From the NCBI GenBank assembly GCA_963978905.1, contig OZ022257.1, positions 33,067,685 through 33,131,684 on the forward strand: DNA of 64,000 nt. Reading direction: 5' to 3'. A model generated the notes under the pieces. The model was not told where the DNA came from. It was given only the letters and a program-made list of their open reading frames with translations, and made no database searches. This DNA comes from Trichostrongylus colubriformis. Taxonomy: Eukaryota; Nematoda; Chromadorea; Rhabditida; Trichostrongylidae. A program made the translations under genes and the position numbers. Every line of letters starts with the position of its first letter. Position 1 is the first letter of the stretch. Of the stretch, positions 53,201 through 63,937 are shown in pieces.

Positions 53201-55159
53201 AATGGCAAACATTTCGCGTGTGCACAGATAGTATAGAAAGAAGCAAGAAGTTCAAAAAAAATGCGAAAATAGAATCAAGGAGAGGCGAACCAAAACATCC
53301 GCCATGTGGTCCCAGTAGAAGTCTATAAAGCTATTCATCCGACCATCCGAGTGCTGCCTTTTTTCTTCTGCACCTGTCATCGCTATGAGTCTTACATGCT
53401 CCTTTGGCGATTAGCATAGATGAATCTGCACTTTGGATCTGGTTCGCATTGGTTTCGGTGCGTGTTTGAATAGTATTCCAATATGCTTATGCTGAACACC
53501 GGAACTAGGAAGCAGTGCAACAAACTGATGAAGATAGTTTTCTACCAAGCAAATGTTGTGATTCATTTTTTTGTTCCCAGAACCATTTAGCCTAATTTGA
53601 CACCTGTTCTTTGTTCCATGCATGATATCTTACGAAATGCAAGAAGACCGTTTTAGAAGAGCTTACCACGCCCCCATGGGCCTTCCATATGACATGTGAA
53701 TCCCCTCAAAAGCGGGTCCTCCGTGACGCGCTGAAAAAGAAAACCGCATGGCTCGGCGTCGTGCACTATTGGGTATCGAGGTTTCAGTTCGCTGAAAATT
53801 CACTGACGGACTTCTTTTTGACTCTTTTCTTGTTTAGGTGCTTCAGTGGTGAACCTGTACAGTCTTTCTCTTACTTTGTAATTGAGTGAGTAGAACAAGC
53901 CACTCAAATGATCATGTACTTTGTCGATATGTGATGCATCATTTTGGACCTCTGCCTTCTCTATCTGATCCTGTAAGTTCGCTCCACTACCTTGACAGTA
54001 CACCTTTGAATTTCCGCGCAGCCGCGCGCGACGAGCGGCGCGGCGGGTGCGAGTGCCAGTGGCAGGGCATGGCAGCCTTCAAGCGAGGCAATGTGGCATG
54101 AGTGGAAGCGCAGACGTGACGCAGTCACGCTCGGTCGGCTCCCAAGGGCAATCGATACGGCGAGTCATACTGGTGGCGCCGCGAAGCGGAAATTCGACCT
54201 CGCGACCTCCACCCATCTCCAGGACACCGCTGTCGAGCTGCTAAGGTGGGCGGAGCTGGTCCTGCAGGTCCTGACAAGCGGTAAGCAGCTGCTGCCTAGA
54301 TCTATTACCGTGCTGTTGCCATCAGCATAACAGATTTATCCTGCTGTCACTAGTACTGGAGGTCTCACTCGCTAGGCCCCCTCCCCTTAACCTCGGTTCG
54401 CCCTTACCAGTAGTCATGCAATAACACTACTCGAACTATGCTGCGGTACCTCGGTCGTATCCTACTGCTACTACCTACACTACCACTTTACGAGTTACTC
54501 GCAGTAGTGTATGTTCATCTCAATGGCACCACTGTAATCGTACTGGAGAAAGACAAAATTTTACTTTTCCTTGGAAACTTGCATATTAGGGCTCCCAAGG
54601 GTGCTGATCATGCTGGTGAGCTCGGTTCTGCACGAAAATGCCAAATTTATGCATTTTGAGCAATACCCATTTTGCTCGAAAATTTTGACTGTGGCGGCTC
54701 CTACAAAGGTTTCCTAGGGTAAACAAATACACCCCATTTCCGAGTCCTCGACTGAGTAAGTCTGCCATGGAAAGTTGGGAGAGCAGAGCACAAATCTAGG
54801 ACCTTAACTCGGCTCAGAAAGCAATTTTCTCACAAAATAAGCACCATTGGATTCGCTACACTCTTGTCAACATAACGCACGCCTACATATCTCAATTTGA
54901 TCAAGCGCTGATGATTTATACTGCGCGAAATGAAAACAGTCGACTCAAATCGCCATTCTTCCTGAACACACTGCTACTGAAGGAGCTGTCCAGTTGTTTG
55001 GGAAAGTGAGGCTTAGTTAGCGCTAGATATGGTGAACATGATGCACGAGCAAGGGCTTCGGCCTGCAACTGCTTCAATCCTGAAAGAGGATTTATGGAAC
55101 ATGCGCTTGGGACGGCTGCTCCGAGGGGTGGCGCGGCACCCATTTTTTGGCTTTTGCCT
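53201..55159. other. Intergenic with a GC-rich coding-like patch
   Basis: 54015-54330 is clearly more GC-rich than its surroundings and open in two plus frames (for example 54091-54330, 79 codons, including KRKFDLATSTHLQD). I recognise no domain. It could be a fragment of an unidentified mobile gene or CpG-rich noncoding sequence. The remainder shows nothing. Confidence 0.35.
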
Positions 55160-55530
55160 ACGGCACTATGCTGCCAGCGACGAGTGCTTTAATGGTCGAC
55201 CAATCTTGAGCGAGTTGCTCTCTCTGATTGTTCAGACACGCCCACCTCCTCCACCCCCTTTACTCGTAAGGATGTTACTACTGAAAAGTGCTGCCAAACT
55301 GCGAAGTTTGTATGGGGTCCGTTGGTGCTGGCAATAGTGGTGGGACCTCAGAGGATCCTGTTGCGATTTTTACAGTTGGAGGGTAAATTGGCGCGAATAA
55401 TTGATTCGCTATGACGTCACAGCCTGCACAATTACTGCTCACTGCTGCCCGTCGTGGCTTAGCCAGCTACTGCTGCGGATGCAAGTTGGGTCCTGTTACG
55501 ACTACTACAGCATGTTTTTCACTTTTGAAC
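55160..55530 (+). repeat. Repeat B, copy 1
   Basis: CACGCCCACCTCCTCCACC, AAAGTGCTGCCAAACTGCGA and GGACCTCAGAGGATCCTGTT occur in the same order, inverted, at 60880-60490. The copies are diverged and have no shared intact ORF. Terminal repeats are not seen. Confidence 0.65.
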
Positions 55531-56229
55531 TACGACATGGGGCACATCGATCAGAACAAGGAAATGAATTTTTCTTTCTGAGTTTTTTCGAGCGTGCGCT
55601 TCAATCATCTGTATGAAGTCTATTGTTGTCGGGTTTTGCTCCAGACTAAATCAATTAGTTGTTAGATTCGTAGCTGCACAGTCCTCGTTGACCTTTGGCC
55701 AATTACTCGCCATTGATTGGTTTTTATTTTTGCCTGTAACGCTTATATCTCTACGCCTCTGTCATTCTTCGGTAAAGTCGATCCTAGAAGTCTGGAAGGA
55801 CTCATCATAGGCGCCAGGTCTTATCTGCTTCGCTGTCACTACAGTTCAGGGGCGCGCTTTTCGACGGGGATTCACCATGAATAATCTTCTCAGGCCCATA
55901 GTTTCTATGTGAGTGACTTCTTTTGAGGATTTTTCATTATCCATATTATCGCCAATGCTGTTTTCGAGTGTAGGTCACATTCCGTCAGCGATCGTCTTAA
56001 GATCTTCTTGTTCATTCGTTTCCTCTCGCTTGTGAGCATAATGTAATTGCATACATCGACCGAGTACAGTAGCAGAGCTTATGCAGCAGGTCCAATTTCA
56101 ATACACCGGTAGGCGTAAATTTGGCAGACTGTGGAATATGAAAGCAGGTGGTTTAGCAGACCAACAGCAGAGAATGAAAAAAATAAAACGGCAGAAGCTT
56201 TGAGAAATTTTTTATTTATTTATTTATTT
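55531..56229. other. Intergenic, nothing recognised
   Basis: Short frames only. The right edge, with TTTATTTATTTATTTATTTG near 56210-56229, may be the A-rich tail of the minus-strand LINE that follows. Confidence 0.4.
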
Positions 56230-56401
56230 GCCAAATCAATATTTTACAATATGTGGCACCTCATTAGATCAATCCATTCATTCTTCGTCATGGACCTTGT
56301 TGCATTCTGCCAATTACACGTATTTAGCACTTTCTTGAACTCATCTCGCCATCTAGATTTTGGCCGTCCGACCCGTCTTCGCGAATACGGGTGCCATTCT
56401 G

Positions 56402-58282
56402 TTAGCTGTTTTGACCACTTGTATTCTCTTGATCGAGCCATTTCCCAAGCGTATTCCATTTTCTTTCCATCGCTTTCTCCACCACATCTTCAATTTTTGT
56501 GACTCCACGTAACCATGTATTTGTCTTGCGATCCAGAAGACGTACTCCTACCATGCGGCGCTCCGTCTTTCTTTGTGCACATCTGAGCTTGTCTTTCATT
56601 GCTCTGGTTAGTACCCATGTTTCGGACCCATATAGCATAGCAGGCAATACGCACAGGTTGAACAGTCGTCGTTTCCATTTCATTTCCACGTTCTTTGAAG
56701 TGAGGAATTCTTTGTATCTTAGAAATCTTTTCCACCCAGCGTGAATGCGTTTTGCGATTTCATTGGAGAAATCTTGATTAAGTGAGATTTCCTTACCAAG
56801 GTAAGTGAAGGACTGCACTTGTTCCAGCTGAATATCTCTATAAAAGATCGTTGCTGCAGTCGTTGCCATAACCTTCGTCTTTGAAGAATTTATTTTCAGC
56901 CCACAGACTTGAGAAATCCTGTCGAGACTATTTATCATCTCTTGTAACTCATTCTTCGACTTCGCAATAAGGACAACGTCATCAGCGAATCGAAGATTGT
57001 TTAACCGAACTCCGTTGACCGACAGCCCATACGTGGACCATTCTAGCCTTCGGAAAATGTGCTCAAGTGTGGAGATGAATAGTTTCGGCGAAATAGTATC
57101 TCCTTGACAAACTCCGCGACTTATCTGTATAGGTATATACTCGTCACAAAACTGAACTTTCGTTTGGGCCGTGATATGAATCTGGCGAAGTAGCGAAATG
57201 ATTTGGCTGTGAATTCCTTGTTCTTGCAGGGCATTCCACAGAGCATTCATTTCAACCGAATCAAACGCTTTCTCGTAATCGACAAATGCCATGAAGATTT
57301 CCAATTGATACTCGTGGCTCTTCTCTATGACCTCTCTGATAGCGTGGATATGGTCAACCGTAGAGTAACGTTTTCGAGAACCGGCCTGTTCGCGAGGTTG
57401 TTCACTATCTAGTATCTTTTCTACTCGTTGGGTTATCACCTTTGTTAGCAACTTATATAGGACCGGGAGTAGTGAAATGGGACGGTAGTTTTTGAGGTCA
57501 CTGGTGTCTCCTTTTTTATGGAGAAGAATCAATATTGAGTCTGCCATCTTTTCTGGAACAGATCCGGACCGGAGACATTCGTTGAAAAGCTCAGTGATCA
57601 GCGGTGTAAGACATTCTGTGCCTAACCGTAACATTTCCGTCGTTACGTGATCGTGTCCAGGGGTTTTTCTAGTTTTCGTACTTTCCAAAGCTTCAGCTAT
57701 CTCACTGGAGAAAAAAGGCGGACAACCATTCTCGTCTTTCTCCCATGGAGTGTAGGTCACTGTGCTATGTGAGGCGTACAACTTTCCATAGTACTCTCTT
57801 ATCACTTCTTTGATTTCATTTCTCGAGTGACATAATTTTCCTCTCTTGTCACGCAGCTGATGTGGTTGACGACGACCAATTGACATTTTATTTTGAATCA
57901 TTCTCAAGCTTCCACAAGATTCAATCGCTTTCTTAACAAGATTACAGTGGTGAGTACGAATATCATTCTCTATCATCCTTCTCAACAATTTGCAAGTTCC
58001 GGTGTATGCCAAGCGGTCTGTTAATAAATTCATTTCTTTCTTCATATGCTGTCGTTGTCTCATCAGTGAAAGAGTTCCAGTGGAAAGGTATTGACGAGTT
58101 TCAGAGGGTCTTACAGCCTTACTGGCCGCCTTTTTGATGTACTCGCAAATTTCTTGATAGCTATTCGGCAGCCCTCGAAGCTTTTGTGGACATATTCTCG
58201 CTAGTTCCATCCGATACATGTCGTGGTCTAGACGACTCTTGAGACGTGGGTGCTTTCTTACTCTGGCATCACATTTGTCCAT
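56402..58282 (-). CDS. RTE LINE reverse transcriptase (626 codons open)
   Basis: The RT copies LINE RNA at the nicked target. Visible from the N-terminus: linker, RKTPGHDHVTTEMLRLG, ILILLHKKGDTSDLKNYRPI, FMAFVDYEKAFDSVE, RGVCQGDTISPKLF, the catalytic NLRFADDVVLIAK, LGKEISLNQDF, and the end domain with LPAMLYGSETW. The frame ends early. The expected C-terminal block (RRRVGRPKSRWRDEF) continues in the neighbouring frame at 56459-56244, so one frameshift near an A-run at about 56455 truncates the protein. Otherwise the domain is complete. Confidence 0.88.
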   Translation of the reverse strand: MDKCDARVRKHPRLKSRLDHDMYRMELARICPQKLRGLPNSYQEICEYIKKAASKAVRPSETRQYLSTGTLSLMRQRQHMKKEMNLLTDRLAYTGTCKLLRRMIENDIRTHHCNLVKKAIESCGSLRMIQNKMSIGRRQPHQLRDKRGKLCHSRNEIKEVIREYYGKLYASHSTVTYTPWEKDENGCPPFFSSEIAEALESTKTRKTPGHDHVTTEMLRLGTECLTPLITELFNECLRSGSVPEKMADSILILLHKKGDTSDLKNYRPISLLPVLYKLLTKVITQRVEKILDSEQPREQAGSRKRYSTVDHIHAIREVIEKSHEYQLEIFMAFVDYEKAFDSVEMNALWNALQEQGIHSQIISLLRQIHITAQTKVQFCDEYIPIQISRGVCQGDTISPKLFISTLEHIFRRLEWSTYGLSVNGVRLNNLRFADDVVLIAKSKNELQEMINSLDRISQVCGLKINSSKTKVMATTAATIFYRDIQLEQVQSFTYLGKEISLNQDFSNEIAKRIHAGWKRFLRYKEFLTSKNVEMKWKRRLFNLCVLPAMLYGSETWVLTRAMKDKLRCAQRKTERRMVGVRLLDRKTNTWLRGVTKIEDVVEKAMERKWNTLGKWLDQENTSGQNS

Positions 58283-58711
58283 CTGAAGTGCACCTCGGAG
58301 GAGTCGATGATCAGTTTCAAACTGTATCGATCCTGTTCTAATGCTCTTGAAACGAAGGTGTCTGCACGCAAAAATATGGTCAATACAACTGTATGTTCTA
58401 CCATTTGGGGATCTCCGTGTCCACTTGCGTCCATTTCTGGTCTTGAAAAAAGTAGCGATTGCTCATCCTCGCAGAATTCTACAAGTATTTGCCCACGTGA
58501 GTTTCGATAGCTATCTTATGTGTGTCTTCCAAGAGAACTTTTTGTATCATTCATCTTACGTCCCAGATTGGCATTAAAATCGCCTAAAATCACCGAATGT
58601 ATTTTGAGAGTATCTGACGTTTCCTTTCCCCTTTCCGGATTCCTGGCGCACGGTAACGAGGTGTTCTTGCTTTCAGACTAGGATATGACAGCTTGAATCA
58701 TTTCGGCATAT

Positions 58712-58883
58712 AGTCCATCTCCCGAAAACTGATTGGGCGTGTCCCTCGAACTTGGGTGAATGGCGAGAGTGAGAGTACGTGGCGAGAGTGAGAGTGTGCG
58801 GCGGGGTGAGAGAATTGAGAGAGTTTGATACACGTTTATACAAGTCCGTAGGACACGCCTACTCAGTTTTTGGGAAATGGACT
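58712..58883. mobile_element. 172-bp MITE inside the LINE endonuclease
   Basis: Imperfect inverted ends of about 28 bp: AGTCCATCTCCCGAAAACTG (58712) against the reverse complement AGTCCATTTCCCAAAAACTG (58883), both continuing to GGCGTGTCC. The interior has a tandem TGGCGAGAGTGAGAGT pair. Flanking ATAT/GTACATA suggests a short AT-rich target duplication that I cannot fix. Confidence 0.7.
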
Positions 58884-59285
58884 GTACATACTGAACTCTT
58901 CGTCTTCTGTTGTTGGACTCGAAGACGATGGAGGTAGATATACCGACAGAAATCGGTACAAGTTGTCATCGAAACGTACGTCCAAACGGGACATTCTGTC
59001 GTTTACTCTTGCAAAAGCATCAACAAAAGGAAGAATGCGTTGACTCACGAAGAAACCGGTTCCTGATGGTCCTTGTGCGTCTTCAGGACCAGCATAGAAA
59101 AATTTGTAATCTGATTCTTCAAGTTCAATGCTTCCTGTGCCTCTCCATCGTAATTCCGTAACCGCGAGAATGTCCAAAAACGTTCTTTTGAGTGCTTCTT
59201 GAAGTTCGACTAGTCGTTCTCTGATTGAAAGTCTTCTTACATTCAAAGTAGCGAAGTGAATGAGATTGAAATGAGGATGGAACAT
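58884..59285 (-). pseudogene. RTE LINE endonuclease N-terminus, interrupted
   Basis: AP-type endonuclease start: IHFATLNVRRLS, DILAVTELRWRG (catalytic Glu), GPSGTGFFVSQ. After SSSSPTTEDEEF the frame runs into the MITE at 58883. Beyond it, residues of the remaining domain are seen in broken frames (AILMPIW-type, about 58580-58700). It would nick the target DNA; this copy cannot. Confidence 0.75.
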
Positions 59286-59290
59286 ACTCG

Positions 59291-59889
59291 ACCCGGCCGT
59301 TCCAGTTTTTCCTGGGCCAAGGAGTATCTTCCTTGTGTCGAGGTGAGTCGGGTAGAGTCGGCTTCGAGAGAGGGAGAGAAGACCGACTCACCGTGCGGTA
59401 TGGATGAAGACTCGCTTTGAGAAATAGAAACCCGAAAATCTCACTTCCTTCGCACCCATCTGTGTCGCTAGCCGGGGGTCGATTGTAAATGGGCTATGAG
59501 CAAAATTAGGCGAGCGCAAACCATGTCCCGCCCTCATCGGCAGATCGCCAGGCCGGCTGGTGAACTGCAGGACGACAGATCGTGCTGTGGCACCATGATA
59601 AGACCCCAGCCGCGATTTCTTACCGAAGTTTCCTTACACATAACCTTCTCTGAAGTGAGAGGCTTGTTTTGAAAGATCATGTATCCCCAGTTCGCACTTC
59701 CTTACTCCTCCCGCTGCCTTGAAGCTTGTATGTTGAACACGACAATGCATGAACAGTGAAGATTAAGCCTATCCCTCTTTCTGAAGTGACCATCGTTTTC
59801 GGGAATCAAAGTGCCATGAATGATGAATGGAAAGGACCAACAAAAAAAAGCAGTCACGAATCAGGATCGGAGACTCCATACAAGGGGTG
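59291..59889. other. LINE 5' region and spacer, no gene
   Basis: On the minus strand this would be the 5' untranslated part of the RTE LINE, at least to about 59600, GC-rich near the start. No ribozyme core or separate gene was recognised. Confidence 0.35.
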
Positions 59890-60115
59890 TTTTGAGCGGA
59901 CCTTGATACCGTACGTTCTCTGAAGCCCGACTGCGCCGACTGAAGGCTCCATGGTTTTAGAAAGGCGAGCAGAGTGAGCCACAGCTGGTTTCTCCTTTTA
60001 GAAAAACATTTCGGAAATATTTTGTCCTCATACTTTTATCTCTTTCGTTTCCCTTGTGTTGTATACTTGGCGGAAGTGAGCCGTGAGCAAAATTACTTTT
60101 TTGGCAGACCCTGTA
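59890..60115 (+). mobile_element. Right half of the 6251-type MITE
   Basis: GAAGCCCGACTGCGCCGA, GAGCCACAGCTGG, TATCTCTTTCGTTTCCCT and the terminal GCAAAATTACTTTTTTGGCA follow the same order as 6790-6998. A matching left end is not found. Confidence 0.7.
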
Positions 60116-60489
60116 CATGCCATTCACTGAAACCTATTTAATCTCATCCATTGGAGATGATAAAATAGGCAGCATCGATGTGTTCAGATGCAGCTTAAAA
60201 ATCTGGGCCGCGCAAAGGATTGAGCGGAATCGGTGCTATCACACTGAGAGGACACCTTATAAAAAGTTGCACACGATTTGAAAAATTCCCAGGAAAAAAA
60301 TCATAAGAAGCCCTCGTTAAAAATGAGGCTATTGAAACGAAAGCAAATGTCGGGCAGAGGATCTTCGATCTGTAACTCCCTCTAAACACGAACGCTCTAA
60401 AAACGAACCAAAAACTAACGAAGCAAATCTGCAGGCGCGCTTCCGCTGGGTGGATCAAGCCACATATTCAGATCGACAAGGTACCACGT

Positions 60490-60880
60490 GGCAATTCCAA
60501 ACTGCACCATAATGTAGCATTCGTTATAGGACCCAACTGTCATTTACAGCGGTACCTGGCAAAGCAGCAGCAGTGAGCAGTAGTTGCGCAAGCTCGCGTC
60601 ACAGATGTCATAGCGAATTAGTTATTCGCGTCAATTCACCATTCAACTCTAGAACTAGCGACAGGATCCTCTCAGGTCCCATCAGATTGTCAGCAGCACA
60701 ACGGACCCCAGACAAACTTCGTAGTTTGGCAGCACTTGTCAGTAGTAACGCCCGCAGGAGTAGAGGAGGTGAAGGGGTGGGCGTGCCTGAATCAGAGACG
60801 AGCGGCTCGCTCGTGATCGGTCGACGATGACGGCACTCGCCGGCAGGCAGCATATCTCATGCTGCAACAGTTCAGCGGCA
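60490..60880 (-). repeat. Repeat B, copy 2
   Basis: Inverted copy of 55160-55530, for example AAGTGCTGCCAAACTACGAA on the minus strand near 60730. It extends beyond copy 1 into CCAGGTACCGCTGTAAATGA. Confidence 0.65.
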
Positions 60881-61852
60881 AGGCCAGTATCCTGCGACCA
60901 CGCCCTCGCTCCGCCCCAAACAAAATCAGACAGTCACAGAAATTGGCCGATCAATCACCAAGTGAGGCGTAGTCTGACAGTTGTGCTGCCATACTGAACA
61001 TTTGAATTCGGGGTCCAGCACCAGTGCTGTGAGGCTGTACATTTATCTGAGTAGGAGTTTTGTAGCATCTAGTGTCGGCAGCCAGGAATCGTAATTTTTT
61101 GTGATCTCAAGTAACGGCTAAAACAGCTTCCATTTGGGAAGCTCTAAAAAGCTTTGCGTATACAGAAAAAACAGATTCCCTTTACGGATGGTTCCGAATT
61201 AGCAAAAAAAAGAAAAGATGTCATCGAAGAATTTCGCAAAAGTAGCCAATGAGCAACACGGCAAGAATTTTTCATCCGAGCAGATATTATTTGTTGGATA
61301 TTTTTTCTATCTCATCAGAACTCTTGTTTGTGTCCCTCCCCATCATCTCGTGTAAGGGGTGGTTCATTCGCAAAGCATGAGGATCGAAAGAACGGTTCTG
61401 TAGGCAATATTGATTCAGTCCAAATGTAGCGTCTTTTTTGCAGCTAGCATTGTTGAAAAGGGTAAGTTTGTGGATTGTTCCTCATGCAACTTGAAAATTC
61501 TTCTGTTTTATGGAAAGTGCCTCACTTTTTTTATTCCTCCGCTTCGTTCGATTCGTTCGCTTCTGACGACCATAATAGTGAGAGCATTGTGATCACGCGT
61601 CGGAGTTAAAAGTAGTGAAATAAATTCGGAAGTTTGCTAAAGAGAACACTTTTTGTCGTTCCCCATGAAACCAGTTTGACAGGAAAGCAAGACAGAATAT
61701 TAATTGTAGGAAGTATGAGGTAGAATTACTCCACGAAACGATGCAGTGAAACGCACTGGATGAGAAAACAAAACTGCTACAAGAACTGAAAACAGCGGAT
61801 GGAGTCAAAAAAGTGAAGTGTAGGGGAAATGTTGGAAGAATTCAGGGCGTGC
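60881..61852. other. Intergenic, nothing recognised
   Basis: No coding domain, RNA gene or terminal repeat was identified. Confidence 0.35.
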
Positions 61853-62375
61853 TTAAAGGCACATTCCAGGAATGGGGAGACATTGCAGCCCTTTCACATA
61901 ACCTAATAGTTCCCCAAACGGGCAGGGGGCTGTGCACATATCGAAGCGCGATGATGAGTCATCGCGGCGCGCGGAGCTCTTGAAGCCAGGTCGGCCGCAC
62001 TCTGGAGCTCGAGCGCGCCCATTTCAGACGTGATTGCCGGCAGTGACGGTGGCAATGACGGCAGCAACGTGACAAATGAGGCCTACGATTTGTGTGATAA
62101 TATAAGATAAGGAAGAGATGACAATGATAAAGGAGACATTGACATGAGGAAACAGGTGATATCCTAGAGTTCCTTCTGATACCAGCCAGCGGGACTTATT
62201 CGAAGGCTCGTTTTCACGCGATAATCTCGTCCGAGGTCAGATGACAGGAGATCTTATTTTTGCCCTTTTCGGGGACTTTTTTCGAATTTTTCTTTGTCGG
62301 CGTATTTCTCAGCATCTCGGGTTTCATGGTTTAGCGGTTTAACCCACTCAGGGTAATCCTGGAATGTGCCTTTAA
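61853..62375. mobile_element. 523-bp MITE with TTAAAGGCACATTCCAGGA ends
   Basis: TTAAAGGCACATTCCAGGAA (61853-61872) is mirrored at 62375-62356 with one mismatch. TTAA forms the outermost bases at both ends, which would fit a piggyBac-type target. There is no ORF inside. TTAAAGGCAC-like words also occur near 31020, 34905 and 62512, suggesting more degenerate family ends. Confidence 0.75.
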
Positions 62376-63084
62376 TGAACGGCCCTTTAGATTCGTAAAT
62401 TAGGATGCGCTGATAAGAAATGCGTGAAGCAAGGCATCACGGAGGAGGGGTGGTAGTAGTGTCAGTTGTGGCGCGCTGGGAGGTACTCTATGCTCTGCTA
62501 AAATGAAGTTAAAGGCACTTTCAGTTTCGAAAAAAAAGAGCGAAAGGGGAATGAATAAGGTTCTGGAAAGGAGACTGTGTTAACATGATTCATAGCTATA
62601 TCCGGTGACTTTACAATTATAGATAAGTGAAAGTTCAAGCCATGGTTCACTGCATTATCGTCCGTCATCAAGGAGGAAGGCTATCGGAGCAATGATTTGC
62701 GCTTTTCTGAGACAGGCACATATATGTACAACAACGAGTCTCGAAATGTACTTGTGAATACTTGAAAATTTCAAAAGTATATCGGTTACAGTATTGATTA
62801 TGATAACGAAACGGAACACATATGAGGAGATCGGTTATAACAGACAGCAAAAGGTTTAGAGGCATCTATGACAGGTTTGCCCGCCATCGATTCAAGTTAA
62901 CAGCGCTTGATGCAATATTGTACCAACCAAAGCAGTAAAAAACTTTGAAAAATTGTGGTCGATGAATATTTCGCTAGATTTAGTCATTTTCTCGCCACTA
63001 CTGATTGATCTACAAACTTTTCCGACGTCCGTTTCCACTTTCATTGCTCCGGTTTTGAATATTGATAGAAAGAAAGCGAGTACG
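62376..63084. other. Intergenic, no gene recognised
   Basis: Nothing coding is supported until the ATG at 63085. The part near 62950-63084 would be the promoter or 5' UTR of the plus-strand exon. Confidence 0.35.
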
Positions 63085-63217
63085 ATGGGATGGATGCATA
63101 GCAAAAGTAGAGCGCATCGGGTAAATGTCGTTGACAGCGTCGCTAAGTATGAAACCTACGCGGACACTCCAGCTCCTGCCGTACTGACTAATCAGCGGCT
63201 TTTAAAGAACATTTCAT
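63085..63217 (+). CDS. Putative first exon of an unidentified host gene
   Basis: ATG at 63085 opens a 44-codon stretch (MGWMHSKSRAHRVNVV, ending TNQRLLKNIS) that reaches a consensus GTAAGT donor at 63218. The Met-Gly start followed by basic residues could be a myristoylation signal. I do not recognise the protein. Later exons would have to lie opposite or beyond the carrier gene. The upstream frame is also open, so the start is uncertain. Confidence 0.4.
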
Positions 63218-63271
63218 GTAAGTGTTTATTGTTAATGTTCGGTATGTTTTACGTCAAATCAAACTATTTCT

Positions 63272-63691
63272 CTAGTCTTGCTTTTCACAAAACAGTTCTA
63301 TGTAAGCTCGATTGTGCAGCTCTAGGAAAATGAGAGTAAGCATCGTATGAGGGCCGCTCCTCATATAGTAGGGAGTGAATCCTTTCCAGAACGCAAACAC
63401 TCCTTCCTTTTTGAGTAGCTGAAACATAGAAATGAGTGAACACAGTGAACTGTCGACAGCATAAATAAGAATCACCTTCAAGCATACATCTATGGGACCA
63501 CTATATTCCGGAACACCATCTATAATCTTCATTGCTTGGATTCTGAAAGAAGATATGTATATACTGATAGTGGCTAAAAAATCGCAAATTTGTATATTGG
63601 ACGGACCGTGTTTTTAGGATGTCTACAGGCATGGATACTATTGTAGTAGCCAAACCGGAACCCATGGATGCGCAAAACTGGCAGAATAATC
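63272..63691 (-). CDS. Mitochondrial carrier, last three exons (2-oxoglutarate/malate type)
   Basis: SLC25 carriers exchange metabolites across the mitochondrial inner membrane. Exons: 63691-63607, 63542-63476, 63418-63272 (stop TAG 63274-63272), all GT-AG with matching phases. The first shows GLATTIVSMPVDILKTR, which holds the carrier signature Pro-x-Asp-x-x-Lys. The second shows the matrix loop AMKIIDGVPEYSG, and the last the sixth helix (FAFWKGFTPYYMRSGPHTML). This ending is close to oxoglutarate/malate carriers (SLC25A11, nematode misc-1). Upstream exons are not found before the MITE fragment at 63938 and must lie beyond the window, or the gene is truncated. Confidence 0.85.
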
Positions 63692-63937
63692 CTAAATATA
63701 GTGGAAACTGAATTGTTCATTTCCAGTGTTGGGAGGCAATTCAAGTCACTACTAAAAACTGTTGCTGGAACTCATGGAGTGTAACGAGAAGGATCGTGAT
63801 GTTAACCCAGTGTGATTACTGGAAGAACTACATGGGATGCGAAAAGAGTTATTTAACTGCCCACACCCGCCATGTATACAACACGTAGGAAAACGAAACG
63901 GTAAAAATATTGCGACAATCACTACTTTCACCTTCAT

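Larger units (their letters stand above)
56230..59290 (-). mobile_element. RTE-type LINE, nearly intact reverse transcriptase
   Basis: Minus strand: endonuclease start at 59285, RT ORF 58282-56402, C-terminal tail in another frame (56459-56244), then a TTTA-rich (plus strand) simple tail at 56210-56229. This order and the absence of a clear ORF1 fit the RTE clade. Compared with the RTE relic at 41080 it is far better preserved. A 172-bp MITE interrupts the endonuclease. Confidence 0.85.
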
